64,000 bases of DNA from Variovorax sp. CF313. GTDB taxonomy: Bacteria > Pseudomonadota > Gammaproteobacteria > Burkholderiales > Burkholderiaceae_C. Position numbers and translations under genes: made by a program. Under the pieces are notes generated by a model. That model searched no databases. It saw only the letters and a program-made list of their open reading frames with translations, and had not been told where the DNA came from. Below, piece after piece: positions 28,146 through 39,842 of this stretch (position 1 is its first letter; each line of letters opens with the position of its first letter). The stretch covers positions 42,617 through 106,616 of the forward strand of contig NZ_AKIW01000005.1 in the NCBI RefSeq assembly GCF_000282635.1, written 5' to 3'.

Positions 28146-29950
28146 GCACAACCGACACCGAAGACGCGGCGATGCTGCCGGCCGAGCCCGAAGTCAAAAA
28201 GAAGAAAAGGGCGGCCCCGTCCAGGAAGGCCGCAGGTGATGCTATTGAATCGGTAGCGCCGGAGGCAGCTGCGCAGGAAATCGCTGCACCGGTGGAGGCC
28301 GAGGCGCCCAAGAAACCGAGAGCGCCCCGCAAGAAGAAGCCGGTCGAGCCGTCCATGGCGGATGAAGCGGTGGCTTTGCCTGTTGCACAGCCCCCCGAGG
28401 CGATCGCGCCGGCGGTCGTTGCCGCCGAGGAAGCTCCGGTTGTCGCCGTCGCCGCTGAAGAGGCCCGCAATCCCGCACCGGTCGAAGCCGATCGCAACAG
28501 CAGCGATGACGGCGAAGAAGAGCGGGACGAAGACGAAGAAGAGCCCGACGAAGAAGAAGACGACCTCGACCGCGCCCGCCGCGCCGCAGAGCGCGAACAG
28601 CGCAACGCGCCGCCGCCCGAGCCGATCCGTTTCTCGGACGTCATCTCCGGCCAGTTCGACGCCGACGAAGAAAGCCCCGAAGTCCCGCCGCTCAAGCGCG
28701 TGCTTCTGCCCGAGGCGGATTCGCCCAAGCTGCACAAGGTGTTGGCGCAGGCCGGCCTGGGCTCGCGGCTCGAAATGGAGCAGCTGATTCTTCAGGGCCG
28801 CATTTCCGTCAACAACGAGCCGGCCCACATCGGCCAGCGCATCCAGTACGGCGATCAGGTCAAGATCAACGGCAAGCCGATCCGCTACCGCATCGCGCCT
28901 CCGCCGCCGCGCGTGATCGCGTACCACAAGCCCGTGGGCGAGGTGGTCACGCACGACGATCCGCAGAACCGCCCGACCGTGTTCCGCAAGCTGCCGCGCC
29001 TGCAGCAGGGCAAGTGGCAGTCGGTCGGGCGCCTCGACCTGAACACCGAAGGGCTGCTGCTGTTCAGCAGCTCCGGCGACCTGGCCAATCAATTGATGCA
29101 CCCGCGCTTCGGCCTGGAGCGCGAGTACGCGGTCCGTGTGCTGGGCGCGCTCACCAGCGAAGAAAAGCAGAAGCTGCTCGACGGGGTGCGCCTCGACGAT
29201 GGCATGGCGCAATTCGGCACCATCGAGGACGGCGGCGGCGAAGGCTCGAACTGCTGGTATCGCGTGACCATTTCCGAAGGCCGCAATCGCGAGGTGCGCC
29301 GCCTGTTCGAGTCGGTGGGCCACGCGGTCAGCCGGCTGATTCGCATCCGCTACGGCGCCATGGTGCTGCCGCGCGGCCTGAAGCGCGGCGCCTGGATGGA
29401 ACTCGACGAGCGTGATATTCGCGCGCTGTTCCAGGCTTCCGGCGGCGCGGTTGCCCGGCCCGGCCCGCAGCAGCGTGGCCCGGGGCAAGAGGGTGGTGGC
29501 GGCAATGGCCGAAGCGGGCGCAACAAGAAGCGCCGCGGCAATCGCAATGGTGGTGGCGGCCAGCAGCCGCGCGACATGCGCGATGCTCGCGACGAAGGCA
29601 GCCGGGAAGCGCCGATCCCGAATCCGCTGGGCGATGGTCGTCCGCCGCGCGGTGACCGGGGTGGCCGTCCCAATCGTGGCGGTGGCAACGGCGGTCCGCC
29701 CCAGGGGCAGGGACGCCGCGGCAACAGCGGCAACCGCCAGGGTGGCGGCAATCGCCAGCAGGGCGACGACCGTCAACCCAGCGGCGCCAACCAGCCCGAT
29801 CCAATGAAGACCTCGCTGGGCTACATCGGCGCCGACAGCTTCTCGCGCCAGCGCAAGGAGCAGCGCGCAGGCCCGCGTCGTGGTGGCGGCGGCGGTGGCG
29901 GCTTCGGCGGCCAGGGCGGCCAAGGTGGCGGCCGCCGCCGCGGGCGCTGA
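28142..29950 (+). CDS. rluB: 23S rRNA pseudouridine 2605 synthase with long disordered arms
   Basis: 602 residues, about twice the core length of RluB. Residues 1-180 are low-complexity: first Lys/Ala/Pro, then strongly acidic ([20 protein letters not shown]). The S4 domain covers about 195-250 and the RsuA/RluB catalytic domain about 255-430, with D299 in [10 protein letters not shown] and the [15 protein letters not shown] motif. From about 440 to the end it is Gly/Arg/Asn/Gln-rich with RGG-like repeats, typical of RNA-binding disordered tails. Order scpB-rluB is conserved. The long arms are common in this group of bacteria but their role is open. Confidence 0.93.
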   Translation: MSTTDTEDAAMLPAEPEVKKKKRAAPSRKAAGDAIESVAPEAAAQEIAAPVEAEAPKKPRAPRKKKPVEPSMADEAVALPVAQPPEAIAPAVVAAEEAPVVAVAAEEARNPAPVEADRNSSDDGEEERDEDEEEPDEEEDDLDRARRAAEREQRNAPPPEPIRFSDVISGQFDADEESPEVPPLKRVLLPEADSPKLHKVLAQAGLGSRLEMEQLILQGRISVNNEPAHIGQRIQYGDQVKINGKPIRYRIAPPPPRVIAYHKPVGEVVTHDDPQNRPTVFRKLPRLQQGKWQSVGRLDLNTEGLLLFSSSGDLANQLMHPRFGLEREYAVRVLGALTSEEKQKLLDGVRLDDGMAQFGTIEDGGGEGSNCWYRVTISEGRNREVRRLFESVGHAVSRLIRIRYGAMVLPRGLKRGAWMELDERDIRALFQASGGAVARPGPQQRGPGQEGGGGNGRSGRNKKRRGNRNGGGGQQPRDMRDARDEGSREAPIPNPLGDGRPPRGDRGGRPNRGGGNGGPPQGQGRRGNSGNRQGGGNRQQGDDRQPSGANQPDPMKTSLGYIGADSFSRQRKEQRAGPRRGGGGGGGFGGQGGQGGGRRRGR

Positions 29951-30012
29951 AAGCCAGCCGTCGGTACGCGGCCTTTCGCGGGGTTTTCACCAATCCGAAA
30001 GGCTGCGCCGGT

Positions 30013-30018
30013 TAAAAT
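30013..30018 (+). promoter_or_regulatory. Possible -10 box (TAAAAT) upstream of ndk
   Basis: TAAAAT matches five of six consensus positions and lies 86 bases before the ndk start, in the short AT-rich gap after rluB. No good -35 at 16-18 bases is visible, so this is only a candidate for a promoter that starts the ndk-rlmN series. Confidence 0.3.
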
Positions 30019-30103
30019 CAGAGGCTTTGTCGACATGTGATGCAACAAGCGCGTCGCAGTTGTGACAAAACACTTCAAAATCAAAGCTCCAGGAAGCATT
30101 TCA

Positions 30104-30529
30104 ATGGCTATCGAACGTACCCTTTCCATCATCAAGCCCGATGCAGTTGCCAAGAACGTCATCGGCAAGATCGTTTCCCGTTTTGAAGCTGCCGGCCTCA
30201 AGGTCGTCGCCGCCAAGCTGGTGCACCTGTCGCGCAACGAAGCCGAACAGTTCTACGCCGTGCACAAGGAGCGTCCCTTCTTCAAGGACCTGGTCGAGTT
30301 CATGATCTCGGGCCCCGTGTTCGTGCAAGTGCTCGAAGGCGACAACGCCATCGCCAAGAACCGCGACCTGATGGGCGCCACCGACCCGAAGAAGGCCGCT
30401 GCCGGTACCATCCGCGCCGATTTCGCCGACAGCATCGATGCCAACGCCGTGCACGGTTCGGACGCTGCCGAAACCGCAGCGAACGAAGTCGCTTTCTTCT
30501 TCGCCGGCCTCAACGTCTACGCGCGCTGA
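30104..30529 (+). CDS. ndk: Nucleoside diphosphate kinase
   Basis: 141 residues from [15 protein letters not shown], chosen over an ATG 14 codons upstream because AGGA lies well placed and the family begins here. The phosphorylated histidine is H117 in [25 protein letters not shown] and [12 protein letters not shown] are also canonical. It equilibrates nucleoside triphosphate pools using ATP. It starts the ndk-rlmN-pilW-rodZ-ispG-hisS-yfgM-bamB-der series, an order widespread in beta- and gammaproteobacteria. Confidence 0.97.
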   Translation: MAIERTLSIIKPDAVAKNVIGKIVSRFEAAGLKVVAAKLVHLSRNEAEQFYAVHKERPFFKDLVEFMISGPVFVQVLEGDNAIAKNRDLMGATDPKKAAAGTIRADFADSIDANAVHGSDAAETAANEVAFFFAGLNVYAR

Positions 30530-30550
30530 AGCTGTCTGCCGATCGATTCC

Positions 30551-31699
<1,149 letters not shown>

Positions 31700-31703
31700 A
31701 CCG

Positions 31704-32558
31704 ATGAGCATGGCCATTCCGATGACGACCGCGAGCGTGCAGCGGATGCTGACTGTGGGTTTCGCGGGCGTTGCCATGGCGTTGCTGCTTGGGGGCTGCG
31801 TGAACACGCGCACCACCACCACCAGCCTGGCCGACACCAGCTCGGGCAAGGGCGCCGAGATCGTCACCGAGTCCGACGAAACCAGCCGGCAGCGCCGTGC
31901 GCGCCTGCGCATGGAACTGGCCTCCGGCTATTTCGAGCATGGCCAGACCACCGTCGCGCTCGACGAGATCAAGCAGGCGCTGGCCGCCGATCCCAACAAC
32001 GCCGACGCCTACAACCTGCGCGGCCTGGTCTACATGCGGCTCGACGACGCCGCGCTGGCCGAAGACAGCTTCCGCCGCGCCATCGCCATCAATCCGCGCG
32101 ACCCCAACGCGCGACACAACTACGGCTGGCTGCTGTGCCAGCAGAACCGCTACGGCGATGCGGCTGTGCAGTTCACCGAAGCCCTGGCCGTGCCGAGCTA
32201 TGCGGACCGCGCCAAGACGCTCATGACGCAGGGCGTGTGCGAACTCAAGGCCGGCCAGCGGGTCCAGGCGGAGCGCAGCCTCATGCAGGCCTACGAGATC
32301 GACGCCGGCAATCCGGTGGTCGGCTTCAATCTGGCTTCATTGCTGGCGCAGCGCGAAGAATGGTCGCGCGCGCAGTTCTACATTCGCCGCGTCAACAACA
32401 GCCCCTCGGCCAGCGCCGAGACGCTCTGGCTCGGCATCAGGGTCGAACGAAAGCTGAACAACCGCGAGGCAGTCGCGCAGTTGGGAGGTCAACTGCAACG
32501 ACGCTTCCCCCAGTCGCGGGAGGCAACAGCGTACGAGCGCGGGAATTTCAATGACTGA
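31704..32558 (+). CDS. pilW: Type IV pilus biogenesis/stability lipoprotein PilW (PilF)
   Basis: 284 residues from the ATG preceded by GGAG at proper distance. Lipoprotein signal with lipobox LLGGC (Cys32). Then a stack of TPR repeats (ASGYFEHGQTTVALDEIKQAL, AYNLRGLVYMRLDDAALAEDSF, NYGWLLCQQNRYGDAAVQF and others) through about 250. The family pilots secretin PilQ assembly in the outer membrane. The position between rlmN and rodZ is conserved. Its 3' end overlaps rodZ by 8 bases. Confidence 0.9.
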   Translation: MSMAIPMTTASVQRMLTVGFAGVAMALLLGGCVNTRTTTTSLADTSSGKGAEIVTESDETSRQRRARLRMELASGYFEHGQTTVALDEIKQALAADPNNADAYNLRGLVYMRLDDAALAEDSFRRAIAINPRDPNARHNYGWLLCQQNRYGDAAVQFTEALAVPSYADRAKTLMTQGVCELKAGQRVQAERSLMQAYEIDAGNPVVGFNLASLLAQREEWSRAQFYIRRVNNSPSASAETLWLGIRVERKLNNREAVAQLGGQLQRRFPQSREATAYERGNFND

Positions 32559-33512
32559 TCGGGTTTCGGAGTTCGGCACTTTCGCAGCACAGCCGCTGGA
32601 AGAAGGCGACATCACGCACAAGACAGCCGGCGACCTGCTGCGCGAGGCGCGCGAGGCCCACGGCCTGCACATCGAGATGGTGGCTGCCGCGCTGAAGGTG
32701 CCGCCGCAGAAGCTCATGGCGCTTGAAGCGGACGATATCGCCTCGCTGCCCGATCCGGTCTTCGCTCGCGCCCTGGCGAGCAGCGTCTGCCGCGCGTTGC
32801 GCATCGATCCCGCGCCCGTGCTCGCGAAGCTGCCCAGCACGCAAAAGGTGTCGCTGGCCGAGGCAGATCGCACGCTGCGAGGGAACATCGCCTCCAACAC
32901 GCCTCGCTGGAACAACAACGGCCGTTCCAGTGGGCTGCCTTCGCGTGCGCTGCTGATCGCGGTGGGGCTCCTGCTGGTGGCCGCGGGTGCGCTGTTCTGG
33001 TTGCCGCAGTCGGTGTTCGACCAGATCGGGGCTTCCGTGTCGCGGCTGACGGCCCGAGGCGAATCCAGTGAGGGTTCGGCGCCTGCCGGCGGACCGGTGT
33101 CGTCCAGCGGGACCGGCGCTGTCGCGGAAAACGTGCCCGTGCAGGCCGTGGCGCCGAGCGGTCCGGTGGGCGAGGCTCCCGCGGGCGCCAACCCTGGCGC
33201 GCCTGCTGCCGCCGCGGCACCGGCCGCTGCGGCGCCCGCCGCCCCTGCCGCGCCCGCCACGGCTGCCGCCAACGCCCAGCAGCTTGTCTTCGTGGCACGG
33301 GAAGAGTGCTGGGTCACCGTGACCGAAGCCGGGGGCAAGCAGCTGCTGCGCCGCAGCCTGAAGGCTGGCGAAACGGTGGGTTTGTCGGGCACGCTGCCGC
33401 TGTCCGTCGTGGTCGGGCGCGCGTCGAGCGTCGACGTGCAGGTGCGTGGCCAGCCATACGACCTGAAGCCCGTCACCAAGGGTGGTGGCGTGGCACGCTT
33501 CGAGGTGAAACC

Positions 33513-33516
<4 letters not shown>
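32551..33516 (+). CDS. rodZ: RodZ-like cytoskeleton protein (HTH + TM + DUF4115)
   Basis: 321 residues. N-terminal Cro/XRE-type helix-turn-helix at about 25-90 ([23 protein letters not shown]), one membrane helix near 131-150 ([18 protein letters not shown]), an Ala/Pro-rich periplasmic linker (about 170-245), and a DUF4115 beta domain at the end ([20 protein letters not shown]). RodZ links MreB to the membrane and cell-wall machinery. Starts inside pilW and its TGA overlaps the ispG ATG. Confidence 0.9.
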
Positions 33517-34793
<1,277 letters not shown>

Positions 34794-34808
34794 CACCTCC
34801 GCAGACTC

Positions 34809-36119
34809 ATGGCTGAAAAATTGAATGCCGTCAAAGGCATGAACGACATATTGCCGCCCGAATCGGCGCGCTGGGAATGGCTCGAGGCCACCGTGCGCGA
34901 TCTGATGGGGCGCTATGCGTACCGCAACGTCCGCACGCCGATCCTCGAGCACACGGCGCTGTTCGTGCGCGGCATCGGCGAGGTGACGGACATCGTCGAG
35001 AAGGAGATGTACTCCTTTCACGACCGCTCGGACAAGTACGGCGACAACGACCACCTGACGCTGCGGCCCGAGAACACCGCCGGCATTGTGCGGGCCGCGA
35101 TCGAGCACAACATGCTCTATGACGGCGGCAAGCGCCTGTGGGCCATCGGGCCGATGTTCCGGCGCGAGAAGCCGCAGCGCGGGCGCTTCCGGCAGTTCCA
35201 CCAGATCGACGTCGAGGCACTGGGTTTTGCCGGTCCCGACATCGACGCTGAATTGATCCTGCTCGCGAGTGCGCTCTGGAAGGCGATCGGCCTGACCGAC
35301 GTGCGGCTGGAGCTCAACAGCCTTGGCCAGCCGGCAGAGCGGGCGCAGCACCGTGCTCAGCTCATCGCGCATTTCGAGGCGCATGCCGACAAGCTCGACG
35401 AGGACGGCAAGCGCCGCCTGCACAGCAACCCGCTGCGCATCCTCGACACCAAGAATCCGGCGATGAAGGATGTGGTCGAGTCGGCGCCGAGACTGATGGA
35501 CTTCCTCGGTGCCGAATCGCTGGCGCACTTCGAGGGGTTGAAGGCCATCCTCGACGCCAACGGCGTCGCCTACACCATCAACCCGCGCCTCGTGCGCGGC
35601 CTCGATTACTACAACCTCAGCGTGTTCGAGTTCGTGACTGACCGGCTCGGCTCGCAGGGCACGGTGTGTGCCGGCGGCCGCTATGACGGCCTGTTCGAGC
35701 AACTCGGCGGCAAGCCGGCGCCTGCAGTGGGATGGGCAATCGGCGTGGAGCGCGTGCTCGACCTCATGAAGGAGCAGGGCACTCAGATCCCGGTACGGGC
35801 CCCCGATGTCTATGCCGTCGTGCCCGATGCCTCTGCCATGCCGGTGGCGCTGCGTACGCTGCAGCAGTTGCGTGACGCCGGCGTGCGTGTGCAGATGCAC
35901 GCCGCCACGGCGGATGGCCTCGGCAGCTTCAAGTCGCAGTTCAAGCGGGCCGACAACAGCGGCGCCACCTACGCCCTGATCTTCGGCGCCGATGAACTTG
36001 CACGCGGCGAAGTGACTCTCAAGGCGCTGCGCGACGGAAGCGGTGCGCAGACCTCCCGGCCGCTTGCCGAAGTGGCCGCCTGGGCCGCCACCCTACAATC
36101 GCCGGCTCCCAACACCTGA
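34809..36119 (+). CDS. hisS: Histidyl-tRNA synthetase
   Basis: 436 residues, class II synthetase. Motif 2 is around [18 protein letters not shown], the histidine-binding loops are [14 protein letters not shown] (HisA-type) and GGRYDGL, and the C-terminal anticodon-binding domain covers about 335-430. It charges tRNA-His. 15 bases after ispG and 6 bases before the yfgM-like gene. A paralogue without the anticodon domain, hisZ, lies at 43618. Confidence 0.96.
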   Translation: MAEKLNAVKGMNDILPPESARWEWLEATVRDLMGRYAYRNVRTPILEHTALFVRGIGEVTDIVEKEMYSFHDRSDKYGDNDHLTLRPENTAGIVRAAIEHNMLYDGGKRLWAIGPMFRREKPQRGRFRQFHQIDVEALGFAGPDIDAELILLASALWKAIGLTDVRLELNSLGQPAERAQHRAQLIAHFEAHADKLDEDGKRRLHSNPLRILDTKNPAMKDVVESAPRLMDFLGAESLAHFEGLKAILDANGVAYTINPRLVRGLDYYNLSVFEFVTDRLGSQGTVCAGGRYDGLFEQLGGKPAPAVGWAIGVERVLDLMKEQGTQIPVRAPDVYAVVPDASAMPVALRTLQQLRDAGVRVQMHAATADGLGSFKSQFKRADNSGATYALIFGADELARGEVTLKALRDGSGAQTSRPLAEVAAWAATLQSPAPNT

Positions 36120-36125
36120 CAGCGC

Positions 36126-36818
36126 ATGGCAACCCATCTCGACCTCGAAGAACAGGAACAGCTCGACCAGCTCAAGCATTTCTGGAACACCTACGGCACC
36201 CTGATCACATGGGCCGTGCTGCTCGTCGCTGGCGCCTTCGTGGCCTGGAACGGCTGGCAATGGTATGGACGCAACAAGGCGGCGCAAGCCTCGTCGCTCT
36301 ACGACGAAATCGAGAAGACCGCGCAGGCCGGCGATCCGGCGCGCATCGCGCTCGTGCTCGACGACATGAAGAAGCGCTTCTCGGGCACTACCTACGCGCA
36401 GCAGGCCGGCCTGCTGGTCGCCAAGACGCTGTACGAAAAGGGCAATGCCGCGGGCTCGCGCGCGGAACTCGAATGGGTTGCGCAGAACGCCGTCGATCCG
36501 GGCTACAAGGCTATTGCCAGGCTGCGGCTGGCGGCCGAACTGCTCGACAGCAAGTCCTACGACGATGCGATCAAGCAGCTCGACAGCAGCGTACCCAAGG
36601 AATTCGAACCGCTGGTGGCCGACCGCAAGGGCGATATCTACCTGGCCCAGGGCAAGCGCGCCGAGGCGCAGGCCGAATACCGCAAGGCCTGGACCGGCCT
36701 TGGTGCCACCTCCGACTACCGCCGCCTGGTCGAAATCAAGCTCAACGCGGTTGGTGTCGACCCGAAGAGCCTGGCGCCAGTCGCCACCGTCACACCCGCA
36801 GTCCCCAAAACTCCCTGA
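36126..36818 (+). CDS. yfgM: YfgM-like membrane-anchored tetratricopeptide protein
   Basis: 230 residues. A short cytoplasmic segment (MATHLDLEEQEQLDQLKHFWNTYG) precedes a single membrane helix at about 26-46 (TWAVLLVAGAFVAWNGWQWY). A periplasmic TPR-like domain follows (YDEIEKTAQAGDPARI, YAQQAGLLVAKTLYEKGN). This is the YfgM/DUF2133 family, an ancillary SecYEG partner that works with chaperones such as PpiD in E. coli. The place between hisS and bamB is conserved. Confidence 0.9.
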   Translation: MATHLDLEEQEQLDQLKHFWNTYGTLITWAVLLVAGAFVAWNGWQWYGRNKAAQASSLYDEIEKTAQAGDPARIALVLDDMKKRFSGTTYAQQAGLLVAKTLYEKGNAAGSRAELEWVAQNAVDPGYKAIARLRLAAELLDSKSYDDAIKQLDSSVPKEFEPLVADRKGDIYLAQGKRAEAQAEYRKAWTGLGATSDYRRLVEIKLNAVGVDPKSLAPVATVTPAVPKTP

Positions 36819-36824
36819 CCGCAT

Positions 36825-37967
36825 ATGAATTTCAAGCGTTTCATGCCTGAATCGACCGCCCTGCGCGCGGGATCAGCTCTTGTTTTGGTGGCGCTCCTCG
36901 CCGCCTGTTCGGGCAGCAGCAAGCCGAAGCCGGCAGAACTTCCCGCCAATCCGGCCCTGATGGGCGTGCGCCAGGCCTGGACGGTGCGCATCCCCGAGGT
37001 CAAGTTCCCTCTTACCACCGACATCAGCGGCGACACCGTTACCGTGGCCGGCAGCGATGGCACGGTGGTTGCCATCGACGCTCGCGCCGGCCGTGAAACC
37101 TGGCGCGCGAGCGCCGGCGCACCGCTGGCAGCCGGTGTAGGCAGCGACGGGTCGATGGCCGCAGTCGTGACCACCGGCAACGAACTGGTCGCCATCGAGA
37201 ACGGCAAGGTCCTGTGGAAGCAGAAGCTCTCGGCCCAGGCCTTCACAGCACCGCTCGTGGCGGGACGCCGCGTGTTCGTGCAGACCGCCGACCGCAGCAT
37301 CAGCGCCTGGGACGGGCAGAGCGGCCGCCGCCTCTGGATCCAGCAGCGCACGGGTGAAAACCTCGTGCTGCGCAAGTCGGGCGTGCTGATCGCCGTGGGC
37401 GACACACTGGTGGCAGGCATCGGCGGCCGACTGGTGGGCATCAACCCCGCCAATGGCACTTCGCGCTGGGAATCGCCTATTGCGGCACCGCGCGGCACCA
37501 ACGACGTGGAGCGCCTGGTCGATCTGACCGGCAGCGTGAGCCGCTTCGGCGACACCATCTGCGCCCGCGCGTACTACGCCAGCGTCGGCTGCGTCGAGAC
37601 CGTGCGCGGCTCGCTGGTCTGGAGCAAGCCCGCCTCGGGCGCCGACGGCGTCAGCGGCGACAGCGGTTTTGTCTTCGGTACCGAGTCCGACGGCAGCGTC
37701 GTCGCGTGGCGCCGTGCCGACGGCGAGCGCGCCTGGCAGATGAGCCGCTTGAAGAACCGCAACCTCACCGCGCCGCTGGCCGTGGGCCGCTCGCTGATCA
37801 TCGGCGAAGACACCGGCACGCTGCACTTCGTGTCGCGTGAAGATGGCGCGTTGCTCAATCGTGTCACGCCCGATGGCTCGGCCATCACCGTCACGCCGGT
37901 GCTGGCCGGCAACACGGTCGTGGTCGTGACTGCCAAGGGTGGCGTGTTTGGTTATCGCCCTGAATAA
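36825..37967 (+). CDS. bamB: Outer-membrane assembly lipoprotein BamB
   Basis: 380 residues. Lipoprotein signal with lipobox LLAAC (Cys28). The mature protein is an eight-bladed PQQ-repeat beta-propeller; repeats such as VVAIDARAGRETWRASAGAPL and GSLVWSKPASGADGV can be followed through the length. It scaffolds BamA in outer-membrane protein insertion. Six bases after yfgM. Together with bamD at 25313 this window holds two of the Bam lipoproteins. Confidence 0.95.
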   Translation: MNFKRFMPESTALRAGSALVLVALLAACSGSSKPKPAELPANPALMGVRQAWTVRIPEVKFPLTTDISGDTVTVAGSDGTVVAIDARAGRETWRASAGAPLAAGVGSDGSMAAVVTTGNELVAIENGKVLWKQKLSAQAFTAPLVAGRRVFVQTADRSISAWDGQSGRRLWIQQRTGENLVLRKSGVLIAVGDTLVAGIGGRLVGINPANGTSRWESPIAAPRGTNDVERLVDLTGSVSRFGDTICARAYYASVGCVETVRGSLVWSKPASGADGVSGDSGFVFGTESDGSVVAWRRADGERAWQMSRLKNRNLTAPLAVGRSLIIGEDTGTLHFVSREDGALLNRVTPDGSAITVTPVLAGNTVVVVTAKGGVFGYRPE

Positions 37968-38037
37968 CTCTTTCCTTTTCCTTTTCTCTTTCCAAGGCCC
38001 GACCATGAAAACCGCGCCATCGAAAGGCCGGCCATGA
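37968..38037 (+). promoter_or_regulatory. Polypyrimidine tract and mini-ORF in front of der
   Basis: 37968-37993 is 26 bases of pyrimidines only. It is followed by AAGG (37994-37997) and a ten-codon frame from ATG 38005 ([10 protein letters not shown]) whose TGA (38035-38037) overlaps the der ATG at 38034. It could be a leader peptide coupled to der translation, or chance. Confidence 0.3.
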
Positions 38038-39377
38038 AGCCGGTCGTGGCCCTGGTCGGGCGGCCCAACGTTGGCAAGTCGACCCTCTTCAACCGCCTGA
38101 CCCAGACGCGCGACGCCATCGTCGCCGACTTCGCCGGCCTCACGCGCGACCGCCACTACGGCAATGGCCGCCTGGGCAAGCACGAGTTCATCGTCATCGA
38201 CACCGGTGGCTTCGAACCCGACGCGGGCAGCGGCATCTACAAGGAAATGGCCAAGCAGACGCGGCAGGCCGTGGCCGAGGCCGACGTGGTGATCTTCGTC
38301 GTCGACGCCCGCGAGGGCCTGTCGGCGCAAGACCACGACATCGCCAACGAACTGCGCCGCCTCGGCAAGCCTTGCGTGCTGGCGGCCAACAAGGCCGAGG
38401 GCATGCACGACGGCACCAAGCTGGTCGACTTCTACGAACTCGGCTTCGGCGACGTGCATGGCGTATCTGCTGCGCACGGGCAGGGCATGCGCGACCTCGT
38501 CGAACTCGCCCTGGAACCGCTGAACCTGCCCGATCCCGACGACGAGGCGGACGAGGACGAGGTCAACAAGCCGATCAAGCTGGCCGTGGCCGGACGGCCC
38601 AACGTGGGCAAGTCCACGCTGATCAACACCTGGCTCGGCGAAGAGCGCCTCGTGGCCTTCGACATGCCGGGCACCACGCGCGATGCGATCTCCGTGCCCT
38701 TCGAGCGCAACGGCCAACGCTTCGAACTGATCGACACGGCCGGCCTGCGCCGCAAGGGCAGGGTGTTCGAGGCGATCGAGAAGTTCTCGGTGGTCAAGAC
38801 GCTGCAGGCCATCGAATCGGCCAACGTGGTGCTGCTGCTGCTCGACGCCACGCAGGGCGTGACCGACCAGGACGCGCACATCGCCGGCTACATCCTCGAA
38901 AGCGGCCGTGCGGTGGTGATCGCGATCAACAAGTGGGACGCCGTCGACAGCTACCAGCGCGAGCAGATCCAGCGGCAGATCGAGACCAGGCTGCCGTTCC
39001 TGAAGTTCGCGGCGCTGCATTTCATCTCGGCCATCAAGCGCCAGGGCCTGGGCCCGGTGTGGCAGGCGATCGCGCAGGCCCACAAGTCGGCCACGCGCAA
39101 GATGTCGACGCCGGTGCTGACCCGCCTGCTGCTGGAGGCGGTGCAGTTCCAGGCGCCCAAGCGCGGGGGCATGTACCGGCCCAAGCTGCGCTATGCGCAC
39201 CAGGGGGGCATGAACCCGCCGGTGATCGTGATCCACGGCAATTCGCTGGAGCACGTGACCGACGCCTACAAGCGCTTCCTCGAAGGACGCTTCCGCAAGG
39301 AGTTCGACCTTGTGGGTACCCCCTTGCGCATCGAGTTCAAGAGCTCGCACAATCCATTTGCCGACAAGGACGACTGA
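38034..39377 (+). CDS. der: Ribosome-associated double GTPase Der (EngA)
   Basis: 447 residues with two tandem Era-like GTPase domains. The P-loops are GRPNVGKST at residue 9 and again at 187; switch/DxxG motifs are DTGGFEP and DTAGLRRKG; the NKxD motifs are NKAEG and NKWD. A C-terminal KH-like domain (about 365-440, with [18 protein letters not shown]) follows. Essential for 50S ribosome assembly. Conserved downstream of bamB. Confidence 0.97.
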   Translation: MKPVVALVGRPNVGKSTLFNRLTQTRDAIVADFAGLTRDRHYGNGRLGKHEFIVIDTGGFEPDAGSGIYKEMAKQTRQAVAEADVVIFVVDAREGLSAQDHDIANELRRLGKPCVLAANKAEGMHDGTKLVDFYELGFGDVHGVSAAHGQGMRDLVELALEPLNLPDPDDEADEDEVNKPIKLAVAGRPNVGKSTLINTWLGEERLVAFDMPGTTRDAISVPFERNGQRFELIDTAGLRRKGRVFEAIEKFSVVKTLQAIESANVVLLLLDATQGVTDQDAHIAGYILESGRAVVIAINKWDAVDSYQREQIQRQIETRLPFLKFAALHFISAIKRQGLGPVWQAIAQAHKSATRKMSTPVLTRLLLEAVQFQAPKRGGMYRPKLRYAHQGGMNPPVIVIHGNSLEHVTDAYKRFLEGRFRKEFDLVGTPLRIEFKSSHNPFADKDD

Positions 39378-39384
39378 GGGGCTT

Positions 39385-39401
39385 GGCCGCCGATGGCGGC
39401 C
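39385..39401. other. 7-bp perfect hairpin after der
   Basis: GGCCGCC and GGCGGCC flank GAT eight bases after the der stop. There is no T-run, so it is at best a weak terminator or 3'-end stabiliser. The remaining gap to hfq (to 39540) contains TTGACC at 39462, a possible -35, without a good -10. Confidence 0.3.
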
Positions 39402-39540
39402 GATGAACCGCGAGCCGAGTGGAAGTTCCGTCTTTTGAGAGCCGTTATTTTCTCAAGGCTTTTGACCCCGATTGCTGCGGCGCAGAAACCCTGTGTTAAG
39501 GTCATCTCTCCAACAACTACTCTTGAACACGGAGAATATC

Positions 39541-39786
39541 GTGAGCAATAAAGGGCAACTTCTGCAAGACCCGTTTCTGAACACCCTGCGTCGTGAGCAC
39601 GTGCCGGTTTCCATTTATTTGGTGAATGGCATCAAGCTGCAGGGCCAGATCGAGTCTTTTGACCAGTACGTCGTGTTGCTTCGCAATACGGTGACGCAAA
39701 TGGTCTACAAGCACGCCATTTCCACCATCGTGCCGGGTCGTGCCGTCAACTTCTCGGCTACCGAGAACGAAGACGCCGCAGCCTGA
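39541..39786 (+). CDS. hfq: RNA chaperone Hfq
   Basis: 81 residues from a GTG start with GGAG about 6 bases upstream; the frame opens further upstream but lacks family similarity. Sm-like fold: Sm1 motif with [22 protein letters not shown] and [16 protein letters not shown], and Sm2 motif [12 protein letters not shown]. It forms hexameric rings that pair sRNAs with mRNAs. The C-terminal tail is short and acidic (ATENEDAAA). It has its own strong terminator before hflX. Confidence 0.97.
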   Translation: MSNKGQLLQDPFLNTLRREHVPVSIYLVNGIKLQGQIESFDQYVVLLRNTVTQMVYKHAISTIVPGRAVNFSATENEDAAA

Positions 39787-39794
39787 TCGCGCGG

Positions 39795-39824
39795 AGCGCG
39801 GCGGCCCCTGCTGCCGCGCTTTTT
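39795..39824 (+). terminator. Intrinsic terminator of hfq
   Basis: AGCGCGGC (39795-39802) pairs with GCCGCGCT (39813-39820), with a further possible G-C pairing inside the loop, followed by a run of T to 39824. It begins nine bases after the hfq stop and would at least partly separate hfq from hflX. Confidence 0.8.
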
Positions 39825-39842
39825 CCCAATTTCTGATCCCGC

